A stretch of 50,514 bases of DNA from an uncultured Selenomonadales bacterium (GCA_946408105.1 CAMJQS010000003.1:1-50514), one strand, 5' to 3'; shown: positions 38,814 to 49,018, counted from the stretch's first letter. Translations and numbers: made by a program. Notes: generated by a model from the sequence alone, not told the origin.

Positions 38814-39347
38814 GAGGCTCAACGCCGCAAGGCTTCCGAAGATGCTTTCGTTAAGCTTGCGCGCTACAGCTTGGAAACTTTTGTTAAGACGCACGAGCCC
38901 GCAAGCTTGCCCGACGATTTGCCCGCCGAACTTCTCAACCGACGCGCGGGAGCCTTCGTCAGCTTGCACAAGGACGGAAACTTGCGCGGCTGTATCGGCA
39001 CGATTGTCGCGACGCAAAAAAATCTTGCCGAAGAAATTTTGCAGAACGCAATTTCCGCCTGCTCCAAAGACCCGCGCTTTGAACCCGTCACGCTTGACGA
39101 ACTCGACGCAATCGAATACAGCGTGGACGTTTTGGGCGAGCCCGAAAGAGTTTTCGACGTGAAGGACTTGGACGTTAAACGCTACGGCGTGATTGTCGAG
39201 AACGGTCAACGCCGCGGTTTGCTTCTGCCGGACTTGGAAGGCGTCGACACCGTGGAAGAGCAAATCGCAATTTCAAAACGCAAGGCCGGCATTCGTCCCG
39301 AAGAAAAAGTTGCGCTGTGGAGGTTTGAAGTCATTCGCCACCACTGA
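38814..39347 (+). CDS. AMMECR1-domain (AmmeMemoRadiSam system protein A) segment; same frame as B, separated only by TAA
   Basis: [56 protein letters not shown]...[25 protein letters not shown]. First in-frame start codon (TTG 38871) lies inside the conserved domain. Confidence 0.85.
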   Translation, partial: EAQRRKASEDAFVKLARYSLETFVKTHEPASLPDDLPAELLNRRAGAFVSLHKDGNLRGCIGTIVATQKNLAEEILQNAISACSKDPRFEPVTLDELDAIEYSVDVLGEPERVFDVKDLDVKRYGVIVENGQRRGLLLPDLEGVDTVEEQIAISKRKAGIRPEEKVALWRFEVIRHH

Positions 39348-39359
39348 GGAGGGCTCGTC

Positions 39360-39611
39360 ATGAAAAAATTTTTCGCGGCGATTATTTCCGCATTGATTTT
39401 GACAACAGCAGTTGCATTCGCCGGAGGACCGCCTCAATATGATACGCCTTATATCGGAAATACCTTGAGAGGTACTTTTCACTATCGCGATTGTGTTTCC
39501 GTGTGGGAAATGTGGGTAGAGCATCAATATCCTTTGAATTCAGTTGAAGAGGCATATCAAAAAGGTTTTAATCCGTGCAAAAATTGCAGACCGGATATTC
39601 CGAGACCTTAA
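39360..39611 (+). CDS. Small secreted Cys protein, Ada-Zn-binding-like C-terminus (putative)
   Basis: Signal peptide; GTFHYRDCVSVW...AYQKGFNPCKNCRP. Confidence 0.7.
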   Translation: MKKFFAAIISALILTTAVAFAGGPPQYDTPYIGNTLRGTFHYRDCVSVWEMWVEHQYPLNSVEEAYQKGFNPCKNCRPDIPRP

Positions 39612-39623
39612 GGAGGGTTCGTC

Positions 39624-39845
39624 ATGAAAAAAATTTTCGCGACGGTCGTCACGATTTTTTTCTTGACGGCTGCCTTCGCGTCGGTGCTCGCGTCGAGTTA
39701 CGTCGGCAACGCCAAGACAAAAAAATTTCACTACGCCGATTGCTCCATGGTCGGCAAGATGAATCCCGCCAACAAAGTTTACATGAACACGCGCGACGAG
39801 GCGATTAACGCCGGATACGTCCCGTGCAAACGCTGCAACCCTTAA
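39624..39845 (+). CDS. Small secreted Cys protein, paralog
   Basis: Signal peptide; KKFHYADCSMVGKM...EAINAGYVPCKRCNP. Confidence 0.72.
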   Translation: MKKIFATVVTIFFLTAAFASVLASSYVGNAKTKKFHYADCSMVGKMNPANKVYMNTRDEAINAGYVPCKRCNP

Positions 39846-39854
39846 GGAGTTTTT

Positions 39855-40766
39855 ATGGACAAATTAAAAGTTATCTTCATGGGCACGCCCGATTTCGCCG
39901 TGCCGAGTTTGGCCGCACTGGCCGACAAGACCGAAATAATTTGCGTCGTCACTCAACCCGACAGACCCAAAGGCCGCGGTCATAAACTTCAGCCGCCGCC
40001 CGTAAAAATTTTTGCTCAAGAAAATAATTTGCGCGTGATTCAGCCGCCCAAAGTCAAAGCTCGTGCCGTCGTCGAAGAATTTGCCGCACTCAAGCCCGAT
40101 TTAATCGTCGTCGTCGCCTTCGGACAAATTCTTTCGCAAAAAATTTTGGACATCCCGCGCTTCGGTTGCATAAACGTTCACGCGTCGCTGCTGCCGAAAT
40201 ATCGCGGCGCGGCTCCGATTGAGTGGGCGATTATTCGCGGCGAAAAAGTTACGGGCGTCACGACAATGCAAATGAACGCGGGCTTGGACACGGGCGACAT
40301 GCTCCTTTCAAGCGAAGTGAAAATTTCCGACGAAATGATTTTGCCCGAACTGCGCGAACGTTTGATGACGGTCGGCGCGGATTTGTTGCTGAAAACTTTG
40401 TACAAACTTCAAAGCGGCGACCTTCAACCGATAAAGCAAGACGATTCTCTGTCGACGTATGCGCCGCTGCTCACGAAGGACACGGGGCTGATTGATTGGA
40501 AAAAATCCGCGCGGGAAATTCACAATCTCGTTCGCGGACTTTACGGCTCGGCTCGCGCGGGAAAATTTAAAATCTGGCGGACGAAACTTGCGGACGAAAA
40601 ACTTTCTGCGGGCGAAATAAAAATCGTCGGCGAAAAATTTTTCGTCGGGGCGGGCGACGGCTCGTTGGAAATTTTGGAAATTCAAGCTCCGAACTCAAAG
40701 AAACTCAACGCGGCAGATTTTCTTCGCGGCAACAAAGTTGGTGAAAATTTTTGGACGAACGAATAA
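39855..40766 (+). CDS. fmt: Methionyl-tRNA formyltransferase
   Basis: [58 protein letters not shown]. Confidence 0.96.
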   Translation: MDKLKVIFMGTPDFAVPSLAALADKTEIICVVTQPDRPKGRGHKLQPPPVKIFAQENNLRVIQPPKVKARAVVEEFAALKPDLIVVVAFGQILSQKILDIPRFGCINVHASLLPKYRGAAPIEWAIIRGEKVTGVTTMQMNAGLDTGDMLLSSEVKISDEMILPELRERLMTVGADLLLKTLYKLQSGDLQPIKQDDSLSTYAPLLTKDTGLIDWKKSAREIHNLVRGLYGSARAGKFKIWRTKLADEKLSAGEIKIVGEKFFVGAGDGSLEILEIQAPNSKKLNAADFLRGNKVGENFWTNE

Positions 40767-41782
40767 TCGCGACGATTGAGCAGAGCGCGGACGATTGGCA
40801 ATACAGTTTGCGACCGCGGCGTTTGCGCGAATACATCGGACAGGACAAAGCCAAAGAAAATTTGTCGGTGTTCGTCAAGGCGGCAGTCACTCGGCGCGAG
40901 GCTCTCGACCACGTTTTGCTTTACGGGCCGCCTGGCTTGGGCAAGACGACTTTGGCCGCGATAATCGCCAACGAACTCGGCGTGAACTTCCGTCAAACGT
41001 CGGGGCCTGCAATCGAACGGGCGGGCGACCTTGCCGCGATTTTGACGAACCTGCAAGAGCGCGACGTTTTGTTCATCGACGAGATTCACCGCCTCAGCCG
41101 ACAAGTCGAAGAGATTTTGTATTCGGCAATGGAAGACTTCGCGCTGGACATCATCATCGGCAAAGGCCCGCGGGCAAGAAGTATTCGCGTGGACATTTCG
41201 CCGTTCACGTTGATTGGCGCGACGACCAAAGCCGGTGCACTTTCCCCGCCGCTGCGCGACCGATTCGGCGTCATCAGTCGGCTGGAATATTATTCGACGG
41301 ACGCGCTGATTGAAATCATCACGCGCGCCGCACAAATTTTAAAAATTCCGATTGAACTCGGCGGCGCGGAAGAAATTGCCCGACGCTCACGGGGCACGCC
41401 GCGCATCGCCAACAGACTTTTGAAACGCGTCAGAGATTTTGCGCAAGTGGAAGGCGCAACGATTATCACGGACGACATCGCCGATAAAGCTCTGCTTGCT
41501 TTGGAAGTCGACCGCGCCGGCCTCGACCACACAGACCGAAGAATGCTCGACGCAATGATAAAAAAATTTCGCGGAGGCCCTGTCGGCTTAGAGACAATCG
41601 CCGCGTCGATAAGCGAGACGAGAGAGACGATTGAAGACATTTACGAGCCGTATCTTTTGCAACTCGGATTCATCATGCGCACGCCGCGCGGCCGCGTCGT
41701 CACGGAGGCGGGCTACACTCACATGGGCGTGGCTTATCCCAAGCTCAACGACGCGCCGACTCTCTTTGATTTTGAAACTTAA
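40751..41782 (+). CDS. ruvB: Holliday junction helicase RuvB
   Basis: [76 protein letters not shown] start overlapping fmt. Confidence 0.97.
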   Translation: MDERIIATIEQSADDWQYSLRPRRLREYIGQDKAKENLSVFVKAAVTRREALDHVLLYGPPGLGKTTLAAIIANELGVNFRQTSGPAIERAGDLAAILTNLQERDVLFIDEIHRLSRQVEEILYSAMEDFALDIIIGKGPRARSIRVDISPFTLIGATTKAGALSPPLRDRFGVISRLEYYSTDALIEIITRAAQILKIPIELGGAEEIARRSRGTPRIANRLLKRVRDFAQVEGATIITDDIADKALLALEVDRAGLDHTDRRMLDAMIKKFRGGPVGLETIAASISETRETIEDIYEPYLLQLGFIMRTPRGRVVTEAGYTHMGVAYPKLNDAPTLFDFET

Positions 41783-41792
41783 AAAAATTTTT

Positions 41793-41816
41793 TCGCCTTC
41801 GGGCGATTTTTTTTTT
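41793..41816 (+). terminator. Rho-independent terminator
   Basis: TCGCC-TTCG-GGCGA followed by a long T tract. Confidence 0.8.
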
Positions 41817-41895
41817 ACGCGGAGAAAAATTTTCTGGTATGATGTAAAAAATTTTTTTGGAAAATGATTTTGTTTTTTGCAAAGGATGATGCTTT

Positions 41896-43857
41896 ATGTC
41901 GATGGTAGTAAAAAATAATTTATCGGCTGTTCGCGCGCTCAATCAACTCAACGAAAACAATACGGAGTTGAGTAAGCGGCTGACAAAAGTTTCAAGCGGA
42001 ATGAAAATTAATTCCGCGGGCGACGACGCTTCGAGCTATTCCATTTCCGAACGAATGCGCGTGCAACTTCGCAGCCTCAACCAAGACCGCCAAAACGTTC
42101 AGAACGGCTCGGCAATGTTGAGGACGGCTTCGGGCGGCGTGGAGGACATCATCAACATCTTGCGCACGCTGAAGGAAAAGGCAATCGACGCCGCCAACGA
42201 CTCGAACACCGACGAAGACCGCCTGACAATTCAAAAGGAAGTTACTCAACTGATTGACACAATCAACGACGTGGCCTTGGGCAACGAGTACAACGGCAAG
42301 CGACTGCTCAGCGGCCGATACGACCCGCGCACGAACGAAAACGCCATGCAAGTTGCAAAGGCCATGATGAAATCCCTCAACGAAACAAATTCGTCGGGTG
42401 CCGAAGCTCTCGACGCGGCGGTTAAGGCCGCCTCCAACGGAAAGTTCGCGTCGACGGATGCGCTCGTCCAAAGTTTCATGAACGCTTTGGAAAGTTACGA
42501 CTCGGAAGAAGACTTTTTAAAGGACGCCTGCGACATTGTTTTGACCAACGACGACACGGGCGCAATCACGGGCAAAGACGCGGGCTCCTCTTCCGTCGAC
42601 AAAACCAAAAAGACCATCGTCCCCGAACAAATCGACGTGACAAGTTGGGGAATGCCGACCGCCGGCTCCACCACGACGATTAACGGCTTGACTCTTCATT
42701 GGCCGACCGAAGGCGTGACCGCCGGCACTTTATCCGACGCCGAAAAACAAATTTTAAAAGGCTTGAATTCCGACTGGACGGAGCAATGTTTAAAGCTCGT
42801 CAAAAAAAGTTACGGCATTGACTTCAACGACCCGAACGCCTCCATCAAAGACATCAACGTTAAATTTGAAAATGATTCTTCAAGCGGTGCTTTGGCTTAT
42901 GTGCATATGGAAGACGGGAAATTGGATTTGGTCGTCAACATGCGTTACTACAACGACATCGACCCTTCAAGCGAAGACGGCGAGCTGCTCACCACAAGCG
43001 CAATGCATGGCAGCGCAGGCTACCTCGACCGCACGCTTGCCCACGAATTTGTTCATGCCGTTATGTTTGCCAACATTAAGAGTTCCGCTTCACTGCCCAT
43101 GTACTTTATGGAAGGCACGGCGGAACTCGTTCACGGCATTGACGATACGCGCCAACAGAGAATCATAAAATTGTTGAGCACAGACAATAATTCAGACCCT
43201 GCAAACCCGGCAGGCCGTTCCAAGCTGAAAAAAATTTTTGACGAAGGCGGCACTTCAGGCGACGCCGACCCTTACGCCGCAGGTTATCTGCTCATGCGCT
43301 ACCTGGCCAAGCAAGGACAAGGCCCCAGAGACGTTCCGCTCGTCATTCAACACGGCACGCAAGCCGGCCAACACATGAATTTTTATATCAAAGACATGCA
43401 GACAAAATCTTTGACGGCGGGCGACATTTTCAACGGCGGCGACGAACTGTTAAACGAAAACGACCAGGCTCGCTACGACGCCCTGAACTATGACGCCGAC
43501 AAACAGGCCGAGTGGCTCGAAACTCTTCACGCGGCCGAAGGAATGACCGTCGATGATATTTCCGTCAAGACCGTCAAGGACGCAAACATTGCAATCAGAG
43601 TTTTGGACGGCGCGATTGAATATGCCCTCGACAATGCCACGACAATCGGCGCGTCTTTGCAACGGCTCGACTTCACGGAAACAAACATCACCACGATGAA
43701 CGAAAACGTTCAAGCTTCCGAGTCGACGATTCGCGACGCCGACATGGCCAAAGAGATGACGGCTTTCACCAAGGCCAACGTTCTCTCTCAAGCCGCGCAG
43801 GCCATGCTTGCCCAAGCGAGTCAAAGTCCTTCAAACGTTTTGAGTTTGCTGCGATAA
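41896..43857 (+). CDS. Flagellin with internal HEXXH metallopeptidase-like domain (flagellinolysin-like)
   Basis: Flagellin N-terminus (VVKNNLSAVRALNQLNENNTELSKRLTKVSSGMKINSAGDDASSYSISERMR) and C-terminus (DADMAKEMTAFTKANVLSQAAQAMLAQASQSPSNVLSLLR) around an insert with LAHEFVHAVMFANIKSSASLPMYFMEGTAELVHG. Confidence 0.93.
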   Translation: MSMVVKNNLSAVRALNQLNENNTELSKRLTKVSSGMKINSAGDDASSYSISERMRVQLRSLNQDRQNVQNGSAMLRTASGGVEDIINILRTLKEKAIDAANDSNTDEDRLTIQKEVTQLIDTINDVALGNEYNGKRLLSGRYDPRTNENAMQVAKAMMKSLNETNSSGAEALDAAVKAASNGKFASTDALVQSFMNALESYDSEEDFLKDACDIVLTNDDTGAITGKDAGSSSVDKTKKTIVPEQIDVTSWGMPTAGSTTTINGLTLHWPTEGVTAGTLSDAEKQILKGLNSDWTEQCLKLVKKSYGIDFNDPNASIKDINVKFENDSSSGALAYVHMEDGKLDLVVNMRYYNDIDPSSEDGELLTTSAMHGSAGYLDRTLAHEFVHAVMFANIKSSASLPMYFMEGTAELVHGIDDTRQQRIIKLLSTDNNSDPANPAGRSKLKKIFDEGGTSGDADPYAAGYLLMRYLAKQGQGPRDVPLVIQHGTQAGQHMNFYIKDMQTKSLTAGDIFNGGDELLNENDQARYDALNYDADKQAEWLETLHAAEGMTVDDISVKTVKDANIAIRVLDGAIEYALDNATTIGASLQRLDFTETNITTMNENVQASESTIRDADMAKEMTAFTKANVLSQAAQAMLAQASQSPSNVLSLLR

Positions 43858-43870
43858 AAAAAATTTTTTT

Positions 43871-43901
43871 CCGCTCGACTTCAAGTCGGGCGATTTTTTT
43901 T
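43871..43901 (+). terminator. Rho-independent terminator after flagellin
   Basis: CGCTCGAC-TTCAA-GTCGGGCG followed by ATTTTTTTT. Confidence 0.8.
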
Positions 43902-43913
43902 GCAAAAATTTTT

Positions 43914-44095
43914 ACGCCGCGAAATTTGAGGCCGCCAAGGACGGCGGCCTGCCCGCGCAGAAGACGTGATGTCTTCTCAGCGGGCAACATTCGGCTGCGG
44001 GCAGTCGTTACGCTGAAGCACTTACGAGTAACGCCCCCGCGAGGTGTCTTTTCTCTTTGCTACTTTCTCTTTGGACACGCAAAGAGAAAGTAGAT
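43914..44095. repeat. Dispersed structured element, copy 2
   Basis: GGCCGCC-AAGGAC-GGCGGCC; GCCCGC-GC-AGAAGAC-GTGAT-GTCTTCT-CA-GCGGGC; CTACTTTCTCTTTG-GACACG-CAAAGAGAAAGTAG. Confidence 0.82.
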
Positions 44096-44170
44096 CCTTA
44101 ACATAAAAAAATTTCTACGCTCAATCGAAGCGACGAGCCCGACTTATCGACCGCCCGTTTTTGGATATGC

Positions 44171-44206
44171 AAAAAAAAAAACACCCCGACAAATTCTGCC
44201 GGGGTG
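44171..44206 (-). terminator. Rho-independent terminator of the RTX-like gene
   Basis: Minus strand CACCCCG-GCAGAATTTGT-CGGGGTG followed by TTTTTTTTTTT. Confidence 0.85.
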
Positions 44207-44269
44207 CCGAACCGAAAATTTCAGTTCAAGTTATTTGGTTGCGCCTCTCAAGGTCGCGATTGTATGTTC

Positions 44270-47200
44270 TTATTCAAATTGGCCGGTCTGACGGTTCGCC
44301 TTGACGGTCGTGTTGTCGTCGAAGGAGAAGGAGACTTCCGCGCTGCCGTCGATGTAGAGTGAGCCTGCGCCGCCGTCATTGAATCTGACAACGATGCCGG
44401 AGCCGCTCATTTCGGTGCCGTCGAAGTTAACCTGGTCAAGGCTCATGCCAAGGTGGATGATGTCGCCGTCTTTGGCGGAGAGGATGGTGTCGTTGCCGTT
44501 GCCCACTTCGTAGTAGAACTCGTTGTGAGCAGAGCCGCCGACCATGACGTCGTTGGCGTTGCCCGCGCCGCCCCACATGCTTGCGTTGCCGAGGCCGCCG
44601 TAAATCGTGTTGGCTACGTTGTTGCCGGCCATTTCGACTTGTGCCGTAGAGGTGCGTGCGTCGATAACCGTGAAGTCGCCGACGTATTCCACGCCGTCGC
44701 TGAAGTCAGGAGCTTCGAGCCAGACTTTCGCGCTGGTGACGTTGCCGATTTGAACCGTTGCGTTCGTGTCGGTTGCCGCGTAGAAGTCAACGTAGCTGTT
44801 GTTGACGGTGACCACGCTGCTTGCGATTTGAACAACAGATTCGGTTTCGGTGCCGCGGTCGACGAGCATTTCTTGACCTGCCGCGCCTGCGATGACAGCT
44901 TTTTCAAGTGCGCCGCTTTCGTCGCCCTTGACTCCGAGGCTGACGGAGCCGTCCGCGTTGGCCACGAGGTCGGTCACTTGGTTGCCGTCGGCCAAGCCGA
45001 GGTTCAAGTTGTCGAAGGTAGCTTGGTTGCTGCCGCCGTTGGCGATGAACTCGAAGCCGGCGATGGAGTTCTGCGCACCGTTGTGGATGCCGATGACGAA
45101 GAATTCAGTCGAGCCGGTCTTGTTGGCGTTGCCGGTGCTGCCGATGAGGACGTTCTGGCCGCCGCCGCCGTAGAGGGAGCTTTCGCCGGTGCCTGCCACG
45201 AGGACTTCGTCGCCCTTGCCGCCCTTGAAGATGGTGGTGCCGCTGCCGCCGATGAGGCTGTCAACCGCGCTGCCGATGGAAACGCTGGTGCCGTTGATTG
45301 CGCTCGGATAATCGAGGTCTTCGCCGTCAACGTCAAGTCCGACGTCGCCGCTGAAGCCGGTGAAGTCAATCGCGCCGTCGTTGGCGAGGAAGTAGTTCGG
45401 GACGGTGTCGTCAGAGTCGGTAACGGTGATTGTGCCGCCTTCTTGAGCGATTGCCGCGTAGAGGGTGTCGGAGCCGTTGATGAATCTCTGTTTGATGAAC
45501 TGGCCGGTTTCGTCGGTGTTTGCAAGCAACGTGGACTTGCTGGATTCGTCGACGATGCCGAGTACGCCGTCGGTGAACGTGTAAGCCAACTTGCCGTCGT
45601 ACGAGGTAACGTCGAAGACGTCGCCGGTGAAGCCGCTCTTCAGATTCTGTACAGCGTCGCCTGCGCCTCTGCCGACGATGACTGTTGCAGCGTCACGACC
45701 AACGGTGTCGTCCATGACGATGAGGTCTATGCCGTCGCCCGTGTCGATGGTATCCATTGCGCCCGCGAAGACAGTATCGTTGGCCGTGCCGGTCTTGAGG
45801 TAGGAGCCTGCAACATTGTTGCCGTCTTTGTTGCCGATGAGGACGAGGGATTCGGTGATGTCGCTTGCGTCGAGCGTGCCGCCCGTTACGCCGGTGAAGC
45901 CGACCAACTGGCCGTAATCGTCGCCGTAGGTGTCTTTGTTGTCCTTATAGCCAAAGAGTCTGACCATGGACTGATGTGCGCTGTTGGTGTTGTTGACGGT
46001 GATTCTGGTCTTGCGATCAACGCCCGTGCGGGTCTCGTCGCGGTCGATAGCAATTATCTGGTTGCCGTCGACAACGATAAGATCTTCATTGATTGCTGCG
46101 GCAAGATCTTTGATGTACGGAATTTCAGGATCGTGGAGAACAACGCCGGCGAGGCTGGTCTCGTCATAGTTGTTGAGAATGATGTTGGCATTTGCCGCCG
46201 CGTAGGTGTGAACTTTGTCAACGCCGCCCTTGCTCAGGTCGATGCTGGTCGTCATGCCTGCGCCGTGGACAACAGCGTCTTCAACGCCTTCACGTCCGCC
46301 GACAAAGATTGTGTCGTTGCCTGCGCCGCCGATGATGTTGACCGAGCCGTATTCGTCTCTGCCCATCATGATGACAGCGTCGCCCTTGTTGCCGAGGGTG
46401 ATTGTCTTGTTGCCGGTTACGTCGTCGTCAACGATTGCAAGGTTCTTGCCGTCGTCGTTGAAGGCAACCGCGTTAACGCCGGTGGTGTCGAAGGTGTATT
46501 GTGCAGTGCCTTCGGTGGAAGTGAGATCCAACGAGCCGTCGGTGCTTTCACGATAAGTCGTAGCAGGAGCCACGCCAATCCAGGTCTTGATGTCGTCAAC
46601 ATCCATATAACCGTCGAAGAGCGGATGAGTTGCGTCGGTTACATAAGCACTGATGTCGCCTTTCTTCGTCTCGAAGCCTTTAACGGTTTCGCCGTCGACT
46701 GCTTCAGCTTCGAATTCTGCGCCGTTGACTTTGAGAGCCTTGGCCGGGTCGACTGTGAGCGTTGCGTATTCGTCGAGGCCGTCAACAACGCCGCCCGCCG
46801 TAATGGTGATAACGCCGTCGGTGTCGCCGGTAACGGTGTAGGTGTTGGCAGTGGTTCCGTTGCCGACCGTGAAGACATCGGTGCCGCCCGTGGTCACGAA
46901 CTGGAAGACAGTCGCTTCGTCGGTGCTGTTGATGTTGTCGCCGCTGTGCAAGCCGGTAACTTTGGTAACGCCGCTGGTGATGTCGACCGTGGCGGTGATG
47001 GAATCCGTGTCGTCGCCCAAAGCGTAAGAGAGTCTGTCGCCGTTAATGGTCAAGCCGGCGTCAGTCTGATAGAGTACGAGCTCGCCCGCGTAGCCTTGGA
47101 TGGCAACGACGTCGCCGTCCGCCTCAAATTCAACCGTGCCGCCCGCGTTCTCGAAGGTGAAGCGGTCGTCGACTTTGGAGCCTGCGCCGAGGTCGCTGAT

Positions 47201-49018
47201 GAAGAAGTTGCCGTCCGAACCCATCGACACTTTGAACTTGCCGTCCGCATCGACAACAGCAGGAATGGTGATGGCCGAGCCGTTGTAGTTGACAGCAACC
47301 GGATTGGTGGTGGACATTTGAATAGCATCGCCCGCCGCCGTCATGTTGAAGCTGACGATATCGTCCTTAACGCCGTTGAGCGAACCCGAGCCGCTGTACT
47401 GGAAGGTGTCGCCTTGGCCGTCGGTGACGGTGCCGCCTTCGGTGCCGACCGTGATGTTGGCTTTGTCTTTATTGGTGCCTGTCGTGAGAGCGTTGCTCAC
47501 GGAGAAGACTTTCTGGCCGTCCGCAACATTGATCGTCGGAATGCCGTCGCTGCTGCCCGTGTAGGTGAAGTCGCCGTCCGAAACAGCAACATAACCCGCA
47601 ACACTCGCGCTCGTGACGTTGCCGCCGGTGATGGTCGTGCCGCTGTTGATGAGGGCAATGCCGTCGTCGGATTCGGCCACGTTCGGAGCGGTAACTTTCA
47701 TGCTGTCGCCGCTGTTGGTGAACAGGTTGAGACCTTGGACGCCCTTGACGGAGCCGTCTTCGTCGAAGTAAACGGTAAGGCCGCCCGCGTTGACGAAGGC
47801 CGACGAATCTTTCGTGGTCTTGCTGATTGTGAAGTCGAGCGTGGTGTCGCCGATTGTAACGTCAGCAGAATTGGTGATGGTTGCGGAATAGCCGTTGCGC
47901 AGTTTGGTAACGGTGTAGTTGCTGCCGTCAACTTTAATGACTTCCGAACCGTCGCTGGTGTCGTCGTCATCGAAAACAGCGATGTCGTTCTTGTTGTTGA
48001 CTTTGATTGCGTCGCCTTCGTTAACAAGGACATAACCTTCAACGTCGGTGCCGTCGATCATGAAGTAAGAACTGCCGCCGGAAGCATAATCGTAAGAGAC
48101 GCCGCCGATCTTAATTTGACTGCTTTCAGCATTGGCAGCAGTAGTAGGCGGAACAAGAGTGCTCGCGCCGCCGGCCGAGACAACTTCGAGAACGGTATCG
48201 TCAAGAGCGGTAAGTGCGCGGATATTCATTCCAAGCTCGCCGTCTGCGCCGTAGGTGAAGACGATGCCGCCGGATTTGGCGGTGTTGACGTTCTTAATTC
48301 TGACGGATTCGCCGTTAAGAGTGAAGTTGTAGTCGCCGTTGACGGTGATGGTGCCGCCGTCGGTTCCGGTGGTAACGGTCGCGATATCTTCGTTTGTTCC
48401 GGTGAAGGAGACAACGCCATCTGCAAAGTCGTCAATCGCAAGAGTGGTCGTGCTGGTAACGTCGGCATTAGCCGGGCCAATGGCAATTTCGCCGGAGCCA
48501 AGCAAGAAGGAGCCGCCGGTAACGTTGCCTCTGCTCATATCGACGGAAACACCCGCAGTGGCAGTAAGACCCATGTCATATTTATTGTCGCTGTCGTTGT
48601 TGACATTGATTGTGCCGGCAGCCGAGAAGGACAAGCCCTCAACGTTGTTAAGGCTGACTATCATGTAATTGACGCCGTCATCGGTTGTGCCGGTTCTGCC
48701 CGAATCCGTGAAAGTAACGTATGTTGTTGCCGTGTTGCCGGAGAAGGGGCTGACGCCGCCGTCCCAGACGTAAACCGTCTTGCTTTGAGAGTTATCGGCG
48801 TCTGCTTTTTTAATACCGCTTATAGCCTCTTTGGTGCTTTCGCCGGTCTTAACATTGCTAAGTGCAACTTCCTGGTTAGGCAAGTCTTCGCGTGCAACCG
48901 TGCCGCTAGCGTCATCATAAGAATCAATGCTGAAGCTGCTGCCCGTGTAATCCGACTCGTCCGCTGCGACAAATTCCTGAATCTCGAAATCGTCAAGGAC
49001 GCTGAAAAAATCATTCAT
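44270..49018 (-). CDS. Large acidic RTX-like / hemolysin-type calcium-binding repeat protein, putative type I secretion substrate
   Basis: 1582 aa, no Sec signal, D/G/T/N-rich; GGAGNDTIFVGG, YGGLGNASMWGGAGNANDVMVGG, GGSGTTIFKGGKGDEVLVAG-type motifs; RBS GAAGGGAG upstream. Confidence 0.85.
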   Translation of the reverse strand: MNDFFSVLDDFEIQEFVAADESDYTGSSFSIDSYDDASGTVAREDLPNQEVALSNVKTGESTKEAISGIKKADADNSQSKTVYVWDGGVSPFSGNTATTYVTFTDSGRTGTTDDGVNYMIVSLNNVEGLSFSAAGTINVNNDSDNKYDMGLTATAGVSVDMSRGNVTGGSFLLGSGEIAIGPANADVTSTTTLAIDDFADGVVSFTGTNEDIATVTTGTDGGTITVNGDYNFTLNGESVRIKNVNTAKSGGIVFTYGADGELGMNIRALTALDDTVLEVVSAGGASTLVPPTTAANAESSQIKIGGVSYDYASGGSSYFMIDGTDVEGYVLVNEGDAIKVNNKNDIAVFDDDDTSDGSEVIKVDGSNYTVTKLRNGYSATITNSADVTIGDTTLDFTISKTTKDSSAFVNAGGLTVYFDEDGSVKGVQGLNLFTNSGDSMKVTAPNVAESDDGIALINSGTTITGGNVTSASVAGYVAVSDGDFTYTGSSDGIPTINVADGQKVFSVSNALTTGTNKDKANITVGTEGGTVTDGQGDTFQYSGSGSLNGVKDDIVSFNMTAAGDAIQMSTTNPVAVNYNGSAITIPAVVDADGKFKVSMGSDGNFFISDLGAGSKVDDRFTFENAGGTVEFEADGDVVAIQGYAGELVLYQTDAGLTINGDRLSYALGDDTDSITATVDITSGVTKVTGLHSGDNINSTDEATVFQFVTTGGTDVFTVGNGTTANTYTVTGDTDGVITITAGGVVDGLDEYATLTVDPAKALKVNGAEFEAEAVDGETVKGFETKKGDISAYVTDATHPLFDGYMDVDDIKTWIGVAPATTYRESTDGSLDLTSTEGTAQYTFDTTGVNAVAFNDDGKNLAIVDDDVTGNKTITLGNKGDAVIMMGRDEYGSVNIIGGAGNDTIFVGGREGVEDAVVHGAGMTTSIDLSKGGVDKVHTYAAANANIILNNYDETSLAGVVLHDPEIPYIKDLAAAINEDLIVVDGNQIIAIDRDETRTGVDRKTRITVNNTNSAHQSMVRLFGYKDNKDTYGDDYGQLVGFTGVTGGTLDASDITESLVLIGNKDGNNVAGSYLKTGTANDTVFAGAMDTIDTGDGIDLIVMDDTVGRDAATVIVGRGAGDAVQNLKSGFTGDVFDVTSYDGKLAYTFTDGVLGIVDESSKSTLLANTDETGQFIKQRFINGSDTLYAAIAQEGGTITVTDSDDTVPNYFLANDGAIDFTGFSGDVGLDVDGEDLDYPSAINGTSVSIGSAVDSLIGGSGTTIFKGGKGDEVLVAGTGESSLYGGGGQNVLIGSTGNANKTGSTEFFVIGIHNGAQNSIAGFEFIANGGSNQATFDNLNLGLADGNQVTDLVANADGSVSLGVKGDESGALEKAVIAGAAGQEMLVDRGTETESVVQIASSVVTVNNSYVDFYAATDTNATVQIGNVTSAKVWLEAPDFSDGVEYVGDFTVIDARTSTAQVEMAGNNVANTIYGGLGNASMWGGAGNANDVMVGGSAHNEFYYEVGNGNDTILSAKDGDIIHLGMSLDQVNFDGTEMSGSGIVVRFNDGGAGSLYIDGSAEVSFSFDDNTTVKANRQTGQFE

